In this document: positions 36,751-46,472 of the stretch, piece after piece
Layout: every line of letters begins with the position of its first letter
Position numbering within the stretch: position 1 is the stretch's first letter
Assembly (NCBI GenBank): GCA_003148945.1
Contig: QGGY01000001.1
Location: forward strand, 496,001-560,000
DNA: 64,000 nucleotides
Source of the DNA: Murimonas intestini
Lineage (GTDB): Bacteria; Bacillota; Clostridia; Lachnospirales; Lachnospiraceae
Direction: 5' to 3'
The notes under the pieces: model-generated
The model's input: the letters and a program-made list of their open reading frames with translations, nothing else
What the model was told of the DNA's origin: nothing
The model's database searches: none
Position numbers and translations under genes: made by a program

Positions 36751-38181
36751 ATGGGCGTATTAAAACGTGCGTGGCTTTATATTACACGAAAAAGGGGAAA
36801 GACTTTGCTTCTTATGGGGATCCTTCTTGTTATCGGAGTATTTATTCTTTCCGCGCTGACAATAGGGAGGACAGCAGAGAGCAGCCGCCGGTCAATACTG
36901 GAAGCTATCGGAGGAAAGTTTACGATCACGATCGGAAATGGACGGGACAATCCATATAATGTTCAGGAGGAGATCGGGGAGGGCAGGTATGCTATCACAA
37001 ATATTGGTCCGCGGCTTACCCAGGAGAATATTGATGAGGTAATGTCACTGGGGGATATCAGGAGATATAATGCGGGCATGCCCACAGATGCGGTTGTTCC
37101 GGACCTTGAGCTTGTAGAAGGGAGTCTGCCTCCTACGGAGGGATTTGGACATCTCATCCGCGGATATGCAGTATCAGGAAGTGAGTCAAGCGATTACTTT
37201 GTTTCCGGCATGCTCTCGCTTGCAGAAGGGAGACATATTGTGCCGGGGGATACGGAAAGTGTGCTTATCAGCAATGAATTTGCAGAAAAAAATAATCTGA
37301 AGCTGGGGGACACAATGTACTTTGAAATTTCAGATGAAGCTGCAGCATTCAGCGGGATCCAGGCAGGAATCAGGACTCCGGTTAAGATAATTGGCATATT
37401 TTCAAGAGTGAAGGATGCAGTTGCAGATGCAGGCGCCATGTCCCAGCCCATCAATCTGGCAGAAAACCTGTATTTCACTGATATGTCTACACATGCATCC
37501 ATGTATGGCCAGACTGGTGATTTTTATCAGGCTACATTTTACGCCGCAGATCCCGGACAGATCAGGCAGATTGCGGAAAGGGTGCGGTCACTGGATACTC
37601 TTGACTGGAAACAGTTTGAGGTAGTGATTGATACAGAAGAGTATGACAATGCCATAAAACCGGTTGAAAGCCTTAATAGCGCTGTCGGTATGATGCTGCT
37701 TATATCAATCATTGTCAGTGTGGTGATCCTCTCCCTTGTGCTGACGCTCTGGGTCAGGGGAAGGGTACATGAAGCAGGGGTATTTATAGCTGCCGGAATT
37801 GGAAAAACAGCTGTTTTCAGACAGTTTATGACAGAGGCGCTGCTGATCGCCGCAGCCGCATTTTGTCTGTCTTATTTGATCGGGAATGCTGCCGCCAAAA
37901 AGGCGGGAGATACCCTTATGAATACTGCATGGGAAAGTCAGGACGGGCAGGCATCCGGGGAAGGCGGCAGTGCAGTATCAGCAGGCGCTGCAGTGGTGGG
38001 AGATACGGAGGAGATAAGCAGTTTCTATAAGCTTCCCCAGGAACTGGATATGTCTGTGCAGCCGGTTGATTTTATTCAGATGTGTGTGGTGGTAACTCTG
38101 GTGATCTTGTTATCTGTTTTCCTGGCTTCCCTGCAGATTCTGTGCCTGTCTCCTAAAAAGATATTATCACTGATGAGCTGA
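36751..38181 (+). CDS. FtsX-like ABC transporter permease
   Basis: A 476-residue membrane protein with the MacB/FtsX arrangement: a first helix at about residues 18-38, a large extracytoplasmic domain (about 45-310), then three helices (about 318-343, 357-382 and 435-460). The start at 36751 follows AAAGGAGG; the ATG at 36703 has no such site. An ATPase subunit is expected for such a permease, but none is adjacent; the next genes encode a two-component system. It might borrow an ATPase from elsewhere. Substrate unknown; antimicrobial peptide sensing or export is one possibility by analogy with BceAB-type systems. Confidence 0.85.
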   Translation: MGVLKRAWLYITRKRGKTLLLMGILLVIGVFILSALTIGRTAESSRRSILEAIGGKFTITIGNGRDNPYNVQEEIGEGRYAITNIGPRLTQENIDEVMSLGDIRRYNAGMPTDAVVPDLELVEGSLPPTEGFGHLIRGYAVSGSESSDYFVSGMLSLAEGRHIVPGDTESVLISNEFAEKNNLKLGDTMYFEISDEAAAFSGIQAGIRTPVKIIGIFSRVKDAVADAGAMSQPINLAENLYFTDMSTHASMYGQTGDFYQATFYAADPGQIRQIAERVRSLDTLDWKQFEVVIDTEEYDNAIKPVESLNSAVGMMLLISIIVSVVILSLVLTLWVRGRVHEAGVFIAAGIGKTAVFRQFMTEALLIAAAAFCLSYLIGNAAAKKAGDTLMNTAWESQDGQASGEGGSAVSAGAAVVGDTEEISSFYKLPQELDMSVQPVDFIQMCVVVTLVILLSVFLASLQILCLSPKKILSLMS

Positions 38182-38249
38182 GAAGGAATCAGAAATTTCA
38201 TATTGCTTTCACATATTTCTGTTATACTTCCTGTAAGGAGGTTGCAATA

Positions 38250-38915
38250 ATGGCCAGATTACTTATAGTTGAGGATGATATAAAAACAAATGAAGCAATT
38301 TGTGAGTACCTGCAGGCTGCCGGGCATGAAGCTGTGCCTGCCCTGGACGGAGCTCAGGCATTGGATATTTTTTCTGGAGGTCATATAGACATGGCAGTGC
38401 TGGATATAATGCTCCCAAAGATCACAGGGCTTGAGGTCCTCCATGAGATCAGAAAGACAAGCAGTATCCCTGTATTGATGCTCACAGCAATGGAAGATGA
38501 ATACACACAGATAAAGAGTTTTGACGGACAGGCAGATGATTTCGTGGCTAAACCCTTTTCTATGATATTGCTGGGAAAACGGGTCACGGCTCTTCTGCGC
38601 AGGAGCGGCAACTTCCCTGAACTGCGGAAAATGCAGTTTGGGGAAGTTACTGTGGATTTCTGCGGATATACTGCATGGGATAAAGCGGGAAGGATAGATA
38701 TCACTCCTAAGGAGATAGAACTGCTGAAAATGCTTGCGGAGCATAAAGGCATGGTGCTGACCCGCACTCAGATGCTGGATGAGCTGTGGGGATATGACTA
38801 TCCCATTATAGACAGAATCATAGATACATATGTTAAAAATCTGCGCAAAAAGCTGAAGCTGGACTGTATCGTTACAGTGAAAGGCGTCGGCTATAAATTT
38901 GAGGAAACTGTATGA
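38250..38915 (+). CDS. OmpR-family response regulator
   Basis: A 221-residue regulator with a receiver domain (acidic pair E-D-D at residues 8-10, phosphoacceptor Asp in A-V-L-D-I-M-L-P, switch Thr in L-M-L-T-A, and Lys in V-A-K-P-F) and a C-terminal winged helix of the OmpR/PhoB type ending V-T-V-K-G-V-G-Y-K-F. Overlaps the kinase gene by 4 bases. AAGGAGG ribosome-binding site. A probable target is the permease gene just upstream. Confidence 0.94.
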   Translation: MARLLIVEDDIKTNEAICEYLQAAGHEAVPALDGAQALDIFSGGHIDMAVLDIMLPKITGLEVLHEIRKTSSIPVLMLTAMEDEYTQIKSFDGQADDFVAKPFSMILLGKRVTALLRRSGNFPELRKMQFGEVTVDFCGYTAWDKAGRIDITPKEIELLKMLAEHKGMVLTRTQMLDELWGYDYPIIDRIIDTYVKNLRKKLKLDCIVTVKGVGYKFEETV

Positions 38916-40030
38916 AAAGATTAAAGATATTTCCTAAGACCTTTCTCTATACGTTTGCAGTCATGCTTTTTATAATTGCTATTGCCCATTTCCTGATCTG
39001 TCAGTTCGCGCCTCAGATGATCTTTTCATTTAATGCTGCGTCTCCAGCGGGGGAGGAGATTGAGAATTATGTACAGGTATCAAGCTCGCTTGTGAAGGCC
39101 GCCATCATAAAAGCGCTGCCGGTGTCCCTTCTATGCTGTGTGCTGATATCCTTTTTATGTTCTCTGTTGTTTTCAAGAGCCATTACTGTCCCCCTGAAAC
39201 ATATTTCTGAAACTACAGGGCGCATGGCCCGCCTGGACAGATCAGCCCGGTGCCATGTGTCAGCCCGGGACGAGATCGGCATCCTGGCGTCAAATATCAA
39301 CGGACTGTATGCTGACCTGCTGTCATCCATTGAGAGTCTGGAGGAGGAGAAGCAGAAAGTCAGCGCTGCTGAGAGGTCCCAGGTGGACTTTTTAAGGGCT
39401 GCTTCCCACGAACTGAAAACTCCTGTTACGGCGCTGAAGGCTATGCTGGAAAATATAATCCTGGGTATAGGAAAATACAGGGACAGAGATGTATTTCTGC
39501 CCCAATGTATGGAGATGGCAGACCGCCTTTCAGTCATGATAAAGGAAGTTCTGGATGCATCAAGGACAGATTTTGCAGGGTCAGGCACAGAAGAAGAGAC
39601 ATTTGATGTATCAGAATTTATTTCTGGCCTGTGTGACCCTTATTCTCTGATAGCAAAGGCTAAAGGGATTGATTTTTATGTGGAAGCGGGTGAGTCACGG
39701 CAGATAACACTGCCTAAGCAGGCCTTTGGGAAAATCATATCCAATGTGCTGTCAAACGCAGTGGCTTACACAGAACCCGGGAAAAAAGTCACAGTTTCTA
39801 TCAGGGGCAAAGAGCTGAGGATATTAAATGAATGTGTGCCGGTTCCCGCAGATATTATCAAGTCCCTTTTTGAACCCTTTTACCGCCCTGATTTTTCAAG
39901 AAGCAGAGAGGGGGGAGGGAACGGCCTGGGGCTCTTTATTGTGGATAAGCTGGCGAAGGCCCTGGGTCTGCACTATGAATTCCTTCCATCCCGGGAACCG
40001 CAGGGCATGGTATTTACTTTGTTTTTTTGA
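38912..40030 (+). CDS. sensor histidine kinase, partner of the OmpR-type regulator
   Basis: A 372-residue membrane kinase with two helices (about residues 8-30 and 66-88) around a short extracellular loop, a HAMP-like region, a HisKA domain with the phosphorylated His in S-H-E-L-K-T-P-V, and an HATPase domain with N-V-L-S-N-A-V and G-N-G-L-G-L-F-I-V. The extracellular segment is only about 35 residues, as in intramembrane-sensing kinases that read the state of a membrane partner. That fits the neighbouring permease as co-sensor. It ends ten bases from the convergent tandem GntR gene. Confidence 0.92.
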   Translation: MKRLKIFPKTFLYTFAVMLFIIAIAHFLICQFAPQMIFSFNAASPAGEEIENYVQVSSSLVKAAIIKALPVSLLCCVLISFLCSLLFSRAITVPLKHISETTGRMARLDRSARCHVSARDEIGILASNINGLYADLLSSIESLEEEKQKVSAAERSQVDFLRAASHELKTPVTALKAMLENIILGIGKYRDRDVFLPQCMEMADRLSVMIKEVLDASRTDFAGSGTEEETFDVSEFISGLCDPYSLIAKAKGIDFYVEAGESRQITLPKQAFGKIISNVLSNAVAYTEPGKKVTVSIRGKELRILNECVPVPADIIKSLFEPFYRPDFSRSREGGGNGLGLFIVDKLAKALGLHYEFLPSREPQGMVFTLFF

Positions 40031-40040
40031 AAGAATACCG

Positions 40041-41495
40041 TCAAAACAGGCAGATAGGGTGGGACAGCCACAGTTCTTCAGGCCGGAGGCCGCATTTTTG
40101 CAGATAATCTTCGGATACAGGAAATTGTTTTTTAAACAGGTCCTCCACAATGGCAGAGCACCGGCAGTAATCTTTTCTCTTCAGCCCTTCAGTCAAATTC
40201 TCATTAAACTGCTCAGATATCCTGTCCAGTCTGGAAGTCTCTTTAAAAGACCCTTTTAGAGGATACCCCCAGAGAAAGAGTCCGTATACCTTTGAATAGA
40301 TCTCCCTTACGCCTTTAAAGGGACTGTATTTTGCAATACAGATCAGCACCTGCCATGTGGAAAGCTCGTATTTGCCTGTATTTTTGTATTCTTCCAGCTG
40401 CCTGATAAGATCAGACAATACCTCTTTAGACAATGAGGAAAACATAGAATATGAGGCCTCCCTGCAGGAATAGATAATCATTTCAAAGGACTGGGCAAAG
40501 AGCGCAAGGTTCCTCCTTACAGCTGGACAATCAAAATCAGGCTCATTGCAGCGTTTACCCACAGTAAAGATGCGGGTACCGATCCCATTGACGGATTCGG
40601 CCACTCCGGCCTGGTTTAGTACCCGGACTGTCCTTCGCATAGTGCTGACTGAGACATCATATTTTTCAGCCATTTTTTCATAAGACGGAAGAAATTCTGT
40701 TTCTCTGTATTCTCCCATATATATTTCATGCATAATACGTACTGCCAGGCTGTAGCAGAGCTGGGGACGGTCCCGGTAGACCCTCCAGACAAACGGAGTC
40801 TGCTCTGGCGCCGGAAAACGGCGGGCTAACTGGTCCAGGTATGTGGAGGCCAGGCTGACATCACTCCTCTGGTAACTGAGAAGTGACTGATGCACAGAGT
40901 CCCAGTCTTGTGCGCGTACCTGGGCAAGAAGGGTCTGCAGCCTTTGGCTTACAATAGTATTGTCATAGAAGAGCAGGTCCGTCTCCATTTTTCCAAAAGG
41001 AAAGCCAAGAAAGAGTGAGACCTCCAGGAACAAATTAATTGTAAGTGGATTTTCTACTTTTTGCAGTGTGTAGCTGTAAAAATGGAAAAGGTCATCCATA
41101 TCAGCACATATTGACAGCTGCTCTAAATAGGCAAGGTCCTTTTCATCCATTCTGCGCAGTCCTTCTGTCAGCATTGGAACAAAAACAAGTTCGCTTGACT
41201 TATACAAATCTGAAAAAGCGGCCCGGCGCCCGGAATAATAGAGTCTTATAAAAGCAGCCAGTTCCTCTTTCGTCTGCCGGAACAGAACTTTTGTAAACTG
41301 TCCGCTCTGCATGGAAATGTAGCCCTCATCACGTAAACGGCGCAGCGCTGCCTTCACAGTCTGAGCGCCCACGCCAAATTCCTGACACAGTTTATCGATA
41401 GTCGGCAGGATATCTCCGTATTTATAGTAGTTAAAACGGAACCGTATAAGGAAATATTCATATATCAATTTAGAAAACTGGCTATCATTCTTCAA
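40041..41495 (-). CDS. tandem-GntR transcription regulator, copy 1
   Basis: A regulator of about 484 residues carrying two GntR-type winged helix-turn-helix domains, one at about residues 10-70 (D-I-L-P-T-I-D-K-L-C-Q-E-F-G-V) and one at about 245-310 (F-L-P-S-Y-E-K-M-A-E-K-Y-D-V-S). A helical region of about 170 residues follows each. It looks like an internally duplicated, covalently linked dimer. I place the start at TTG 41495, eight bases after AGGTG; an ATG at 41570 lies in the promoter region. Divergent from hybrid kinase 1. The effector domains match no family I know. Confidence 0.82.
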   Translation of the reverse strand: MKNDSQFSKLIYEYFLIRFRFNYYKYGDILPTIDKLCQEFGVGAQTVKAALRRLRDEGYISMQSGQFTKVLFRQTKEELAAFIRLYYSGRRAAFSDLYKSSELVFVPMLTEGLRRMDEKDLAYLEQLSICADMDDLFHFYSYTLQKVENPLTINLFLEVSLFLGFPFGKMETDLLFYDNTIVSQRLQTLLAQVRAQDWDSVHQSLLSYQRSDVSLASTYLDQLARRFPAPEQTPFVWRVYRDRPQLCYSLAVRIMHEIYMGEYRETEFLPSYEKMAEKYDVSVSTMRRTVRVLNQAGVAESVNGIGTRIFTVGKRCNEPDFDCPAVRRNLALFAQSFEMIIYSCREASYSMFSSLSKEVLSDLIRQLEEYKNTGKYELSTWQVLICIAKYSPFKGVREIYSKVYGLFLWGYPLKGSFKETSRLDRISEQFNENLTEGLKRKDYCRCSAIVEDLFKKQFPVSEDYLQKCGLRPEELWLSHPICLF

Positions 41496-41569
41496 ATGCC
41501 CTTCACCTCTGCGCTTATTTATTATCTTGCTATATTCTATCATTTTCATAAGCAAATTTCCAGAAGCCA

Positions 41570-41598
41570 TTGAGGATTTATCTCCTTTGTGGTATACT
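41570..41598 (+). promoter_or_regulatory. promoter of hybrid kinase 1
   Basis: TTGAGG at 41570-41575 and TATACT at 41593-41598, spacing 17 bases. Downstream TTGTGAACAA at 41611-41620 is a small palindrome also seen, in part, after the promoter of hybrid kinase 2. Confidence 0.65.
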
Positions 41599-41697
41599 CA
41601 AAAGAAACTATTGTGAACAAGGTGACGGATACAGGAGTAAATGGACATACCGGTTCATATGATAATAGGGCAGCAGCAGTTGAGAGGAAGCATAGAA

Positions 41698-44124
41698 ATG
41701 AGTGAATTAAAAAAAGAAATAAAATCAGGCAGTGAAGAGTTCACGCCTGCCGATTATGAATACAGTACATTGATGAAGCTTCTGGGGGTGAGCGTAAGTA
41801 AGCACTTGCTGGATGAGCATTTTACACTCATTTGGGCTAATGAATTTTATTATGAATTTACAGGCTGGTCTAAGGAGGAGTATGAGGCAGTGTTTCACAA
41901 CCGCCCTGATCTCTACTACAAGGATGATCCAAAAGAGTGGAACGAACTCACGGATGCAGTCCTTGGCGCCCTCAAAGAAAAAAAGAGCGGATACCAGCTG
42001 GTTTCAAGATTCAGGAGAAAGAACGGCGATTACATCTGGGTACAATTTTCAACCCAGTTTGCTGATGAATATATAGATGGGTTCCAGGTGGCCTATTCAG
42101 TGCTCACAAATGTAAATCATTTACTGCTGATGCAGAAGGAACAGTCTATTACATATGAAAGCCTGCCGGGTTTTGTGGCAAAATACCGGATCGACAAGAA
42201 TCTTCATATGGAGATGCTGGAAGGGAATTCCAGATTTATGGAATATTTCGGGGATGGCAGAAACGGGTCTGAGAGTGTTCTGCACCGCCAAAATCTTGAG
42301 GATAATATGGAGGCTATCCTTCCAAACCGTGATAAACTGCTGAAGGGGGAGCCTGTTAATTTTATTATGAAGGTAAAAAGCAGGCAGGATAAGACTCTGT
42401 GGCTGCAGGTCAATGCCTCCTGTGTAGACTGGCAGAATGGCTGTCCCATTTATCTGGCTATATTTATAAATATCACAGATGTGACGGAGCTAAGGGCAAT
42501 GCAGAAAAAGCTGACAGACCAGACAAACGCGCTTAAAGATGCCCTGGCTGTAGCGGAGCATGCTAACAGGGCAAAGTCCGACTTTTTATCACGGATGAGC
42601 CATGAAATACGTACTCCCATGAATGCAATCATCGGTATGACCACTATTGCAGCGGCGTATATTGATGACAGGAAACGGGTGGCGGACTGCCTGGAAAAGA
42701 TAGGATATTCTTCAAAGCACCTGATGACACTGATCAATGATGTGCTGGATATGTCTAAAATTGAAGAAGGAATGATGAAGATCTCCCATGAGACGTTTAA
42801 CCTGGAAACAGTAGTGGAAGCCATCACCTCAATGATCTATCCGCAGGCTGCTGCCAAGGGGCTGACTTTTACTGTGCCCCTCATAGATATCACGGACACT
42901 TCTCTGATCGGTGACCTTCTGAGGCTGAACCAGGTTCTCATAAATCTGCTGTCAAATGCCCTCAAGTTTACGCCTGAGGGAGGGGCCGTGAGTCTGGAAA
43001 TACGGCAGACGCAGCGGATGGAGAGGAGAGCGCGGCTGCGTTTTACTGTCAGTGATACAGGGATAGGAATGAGTGAAAGCTTTCTGAACCATATATTTAC
43101 GCCCTTTGAACAGGAGAGTGCGGCTACAGGACAGAAATTCGGAGGTACGGGTCTTGGTATGCCTATTACCAAGAATCTTGTGATCCTGATGGGCGGAGTG
43201 ATTTCAGTCAGGAGCAAGGCGGGTCAGGGCACCACATTCACAGTGGAGATTGATTTTGACGTTCCTGAAGATGGAAACGGTACAAGGCCGCAAAAACAGC
43301 AGGCGCTGGAAAATCTGAAGGTCCTGATCTCTGATGATGACAGGGACAACTGTATCCATACATCACTGATGCTTAAGAACATGGGCATTATATCTGACTG
43401 GGTACAGACCGGCGAAGAATGTGTAGAAAAAGTCAGGGAGGCCCACAGTACAGGCGGGGACTATGATGTGTGTTTTGTTGACTGGAAGATGCCGGATATA
43501 GACGGGCTGGAGGTGATCAGGCGCATCAGGGATATTGTGGGACCTGCTACAACCATTATAGTCGTCACGGCGTATGACTGGAGCAGTATTGAGAAAAGTG
43601 CAAGAGATGCCGGCGCTGATGCTTTTCTTACCAAGCCTGTTTTTGCTTCCACGCTGTATAATACCCTTCTCTCTGTGACGGGAATTGAAAAAGTGATCAT
43701 GATCCCGGAAGCAGGGCAGGATTTGAATCTGACCCAGCTGTCAGGACACCGTCTGCTCCTGGTAGAGGATAATGAGCTAAACAGGGAAATCGCCATAGAG
43801 CTGCTTAAGATGACTGGCATCACAGTGGATTACGCTGTGAATGGAAAAGAGGCTCTGGATAAATTTTTAGAATGCGGTGATATCTATGATATGATTTTAA
43901 TGGATGTACAGATGCCGGTGATGGATGGATACCAGGCCACTGAAGCAATCAGGAAGTCGGGCCATCCGCGTGCCGCGGTGATCCCCATCATAGCCATGAC
44001 GGCCGATGCCTTCCATGAGGATGTGGCACGGGCGTCAGAGGCAGGGATGGACGGCCATCTGGCAAAGCCTATTGATCCTAAGCTGCTTTATCAGACTATT
44101 CTGGAGACGATCAAGGCACATTAA
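41698..44124 (+). CDS. hybrid histidine kinase 1 (PAS-PAS-HisKA-HATPase-REC-REC)
   Basis: A soluble hybrid kinase of about 808 residues without membrane helices: two PAS-like sensor domains (about 25-145 and 150-265), HisKA with His302 in [10 protein letters not shown], HATPase (about 405-520), and two receivers with Asp in V-D-W-K-M-P-D and M-D-V-Q-M-P-V. Both receivers keep the acidic pocket and conserved Lys. No HPt or output domain is present, so the signal must leave through an HPt protein. Start 41698 has GAGGAAG seven bases upstream; ATG 41641 is possible but its AGGAG is only three bases away. Divergent from tandem-GntR copy 1. Confidence 0.9.
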   Translation: MSELKKEIKSGSEEFTPADYEYSTLMKLLGVSVSKHLLDEHFTLIWANEFYYEFTGWSKEEYEAVFHNRPDLYYKDDPKEWNELTDAVLGALKEKKSGYQLVSRFRRKNGDYIWVQFSTQFADEYIDGFQVAYSVLTNVNHLLLMQKEQSITYESLPGFVAKYRIDKNLHMEMLEGNSRFMEYFGDGRNGSESVLHRQNLEDNMEAILPNRDKLLKGEPVNFIMKVKSRQDKTLWLQVNASCVDWQNGCPIYLAIFINITDVTELRAMQKKLTDQTNALKDALAVAEHANRAKSDFLSRMSHEIRTPMNAIIGMTTIAAAYIDDRKRVADCLEKIGYSSKHLMTLINDVLDMSKIEEGMMKISHETFNLETVVEAITSMIYPQAAAKGLTFTVPLIDITDTSLIGDLLRLNQVLINLLSNALKFTPEGGAVSLEIRQTQRMERRARLRFTVSDTGIGMSESFLNHIFTPFEQESAATGQKFGGTGLGMPITKNLVILMGGVISVRSKAGQGTTFTVEIDFDVPEDGNGTRPQKQQALENLKVLISDDDRDNCIHTSLMLKNMGIISDWVQTGEECVEKVREAHSTGGDYDVCFVDWKMPDIDGLEVIRRIRDIVGPATTIIVVTAYDWSSIEKSARDAGADAFLTKPVFASTLYNTLLSVTGIEKVIMIPEAGQDLNLTQLSGHRLLLVEDNELNREIAIELLKMTGITVDYAVNGKEALDKFLECGDIYDMILMDVQMPVMDGYQATEAIRKSGHPRAAVIPIIAMTADAFHEDVARASEAGMDGHLAKPIDPKLLYQTILETIKAH

Positions 44125-44129
44125 ACAGG

Positions 44130-46388
44130 TCAGCTCTCAGACAGAGACTTCCTGAGATACCTGGCGGTGATAGTATCAGATACATGGACCATTTCCTGGG
44201 GTGTACCTGTAAATACCACATTGCCGCCTTCAGTACCTCCGTCAGGTCCGATATCAATTATATAGTCAGCCTGTTTCATCACATCCAGATTATGCTCAAT
44301 TACAATGACTGTATTTCCTCGGTTTACAAACCCATCCAGAAGCCTCATTATATTTTTTACATCTGAGGCATGTAGGCCTGTGGTGGGTTCATCCAGCAGA
44401 TAGATGTTTCCCTTTTTGTCAAGATACTTTGCGAGCTTGAGCCTCTGGCGTTCCCCTCCCGAGAGCGTGGAGAGCGGCTGCCCCAGAGAAAGATAGGAGA
44501 GCCCTGTTTCCAGCATTGCATTGAGCTGGTTGCGGATTTTTCTGTTATCATGGAAGAAATCAGCAGCTTCTTCAGCAGTCATATCCAGGATCTCCATAAT
44601 ATTTTTTCCGCGGTACCGGCAGGATAATGCCTCGCTGCTGTAGCGGTTGCCGTCGCATGCTTCACAGGTGGTTGTTACAGGGTCCATAAAAACTAATTCA
44701 GTGAGTATGACGCCCCTGCCTTTACATACAGGACAGGCCCCCTTGCTGTTAAAAGAAAAAAGTGAAATGTCTTCATTATTTTCAGCGGCCATAAGTTTCC
44801 GGATCTCATCAAAGAATCCCAGATAAGTGGCTGGGGTGGAGCGGCCTGTGGCTGTTATGGGCGACTGGTCCACAAGAATTACCCTGTCTGCATATTTGCG
44901 GGCAAACACGTCCCTGAAAAGGCTGGACTTACCGGAGCCTGCGACACCAGTCACTACAGTCAGTACATTCTCAGGAACATCCACGGATACGTTTTTCAGA
45001 TTATGAAGGTTTGCGCTGCGGACAGGCAGAAAATGCAGGGGCTTTCGGGGATTGGGCTTGAGGGGGAGCTGTTCCCTCAGAGCATTTCCTGTAAGAGTAC
45101 CGGAATTTAAGAGATCTTCATAGCTGCCCTGGTATAAGATCTGTCCGCCTTTTCTGCCGGCCAGAGGCCCCACGTCGATCACTTCGTCTGCTATGGAGAT
45201 CACATCTTTGTCATGCTCCACAACAAGGACTGTATTGCCCTTATTGCGCAGACTCTGCAGCAGCTTCGTCATACGGTGGACATCACGCGGGTGCATGCCT
45301 GTGCTGGGCTCATCAAAGATGTAGGTCATTCCTGTCAGGGAACTTCCCATATAGCGCACCAGCTTCAGACGCTGTGCCTCCCCTCCGGACAGGGTAGTGG
45401 ATTCCCGGTTCATGCTGAGATAGGGAAGCCCTATATCGATCAGGCGTGTCAGGGAGGCAATAAGGCTGTTTACAATTGTTTCGCTCCGGGGGTCTGTGAT
45501 CTTACGCAGAACAGCGGACAGCCTTGTAAATTCCATCTCACACATCTCGGCAATATTGTATCCGTTAATGCGGCAGGAGAGGGCGGCAGCATTGAGACGT
45601 TTGCCGCGGCAGTGGGGACACTCCTGCTCTTTTAACAGCTTATTCAGGCGGAGAATAGAACGGTCGCCGGAAGCTGACAGGTCCCGTTTAATAAGCAGGC
45701 GGTTCAGATGATTATAAATGCCCTCCACTTTTTTGTCTATCTGTTTTCCGCCGCGCTCATACGCCCCGTACAGCAGAATGCTGCGCTCCTTGTCAGAGTA
45801 ATCACGCCACTTCTTATCCAGATCAAACAATCCGCTCTGTGTATACTGTTTCCAGTACCAGCTGCCGGGATGAAACGCCGGCAGGTCCACCATACCTTCA
45901 TTCAGGCTTAAGTCCGCTCTGATAACCTGGTCATAATCCAGCTCCAGGATCTTGCCGATGCCTGAACATTTTGGACACATGCCGTTTGGGTCATTAAATG
46001 AGAAATATGATGCAGTGCCGGTATAAGGTTCACCTATGCGGGAATAGAGCAGCCGCAGTGCAGAGTACATATCGCTTATGGTGCCGACCGTGGAGCGGGC
46101 GTTTCCGCCCAGACGTGACTGGTCAATGATAACGGAGGCCGTAAGGTTATCAATGAGGTCAGCTTTTGGCTTCTTATATTTGGGCAGCCTTCCCCGGATA
46201 AATGCCGGATATGTCTCATTCATCTGCCGGCTGCTCTCAGCAGCGATCGTGTCAAACACAATGCTGGATTTGCCTGAACCAGACACTCCGGTGAATACAA
46301 CTATTTTTTCTTTTGGTATTTCCAGTGAAATGTTCTTTAAATTGTTCTGTGTTAATCCTTTAATAATGATTTTATCGTGTCCGGACAT
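44130..46388 (-). CDS. UvrA2-type excinuclease ATPase
   Basis: A 752-residue UvrA-like ATPase with two ABC modules, Walker A G-V-S-G-S-G-K-S-S near residue 35 and G-V-A-G-S-G-K-S-S near 480. It shows zinc-binding Cys pairs (C-P-K-C-S-G, C-P-H-C-R-G and C-P-V-C-K-G with C-E-A-C-D-G) and two L-S-G-G-E signatures. At about 940 residues, canonical UvrA also carries the UvrB-binding and insertion domains. Those are missing here, as in the UvrA2/DrrC-type class found in antibiotic producers and many Firmicutes. Roles proposed for that class are drug-adduct tolerance or DNA binding without UvrB. It lies between two signalling gene pairs, convergent with hybrid kinase 1. Confidence 0.9.
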   Translation of the reverse strand: MSGHDKIIIKGLTQNNLKNISLEIPKEKIVVFTGVSGSGKSSIVFDTIAAESSRQMNETYPAFIRGRLPKYKKPKADLIDNLTASVIIDQSRLGGNARSTVGTISDMYSALRLLYSRIGEPYTGTASYFSFNDPNGMCPKCSGIGKILELDYDQVIRADLSLNEGMVDLPAFHPGSWYWKQYTQSGLFDLDKKWRDYSDKERSILLYGAYERGGKQIDKKVEGIYNHLNRLLIKRDLSASGDRSILRLNKLLKEQECPHCRGKRLNAAALSCRINGYNIAEMCEMEFTRLSAVLRKITDPRSETIVNSLIASLTRLIDIGLPYLSMNRESTTLSGGEAQRLKLVRYMGSSLTGMTYIFDEPSTGMHPRDVHRMTKLLQSLRNKGNTVLVVEHDKDVISIADEVIDVGPLAGRKGGQILYQGSYEDLLNSGTLTGNALREQLPLKPNPRKPLHFLPVRSANLHNLKNVSVDVPENVLTVVTGVAGSGKSSLFRDVFARKYADRVILVDQSPITATGRSTPATYLGFFDEIRKLMAAENNEDISLFSFNSKGACPVCKGRGVILTELVFMDPVTTTCEACDGNRYSSEALSCRYRGKNIMEILDMTAEEAADFFHDNRKIRNQLNAMLETGLSYLSLGQPLSTLSGGERQRLKLAKYLDKKGNIYLLDEPTTGLHASDVKNIMRLLDGFVNRGNTVIVIEHNLDVMKQADYIIDIGPDGGTEGGNVVFTGTPQEMVHVSDTITARYLRKSLSES

Positions 46389-46472
46389 ATTCTTCCTCCG
46401 CCTTCTGTTTTAAAGTGTATTTGATTATAACAGCAGCGGCAAATAAAATCTTGATTTTTTTTGCTGTTTTTA

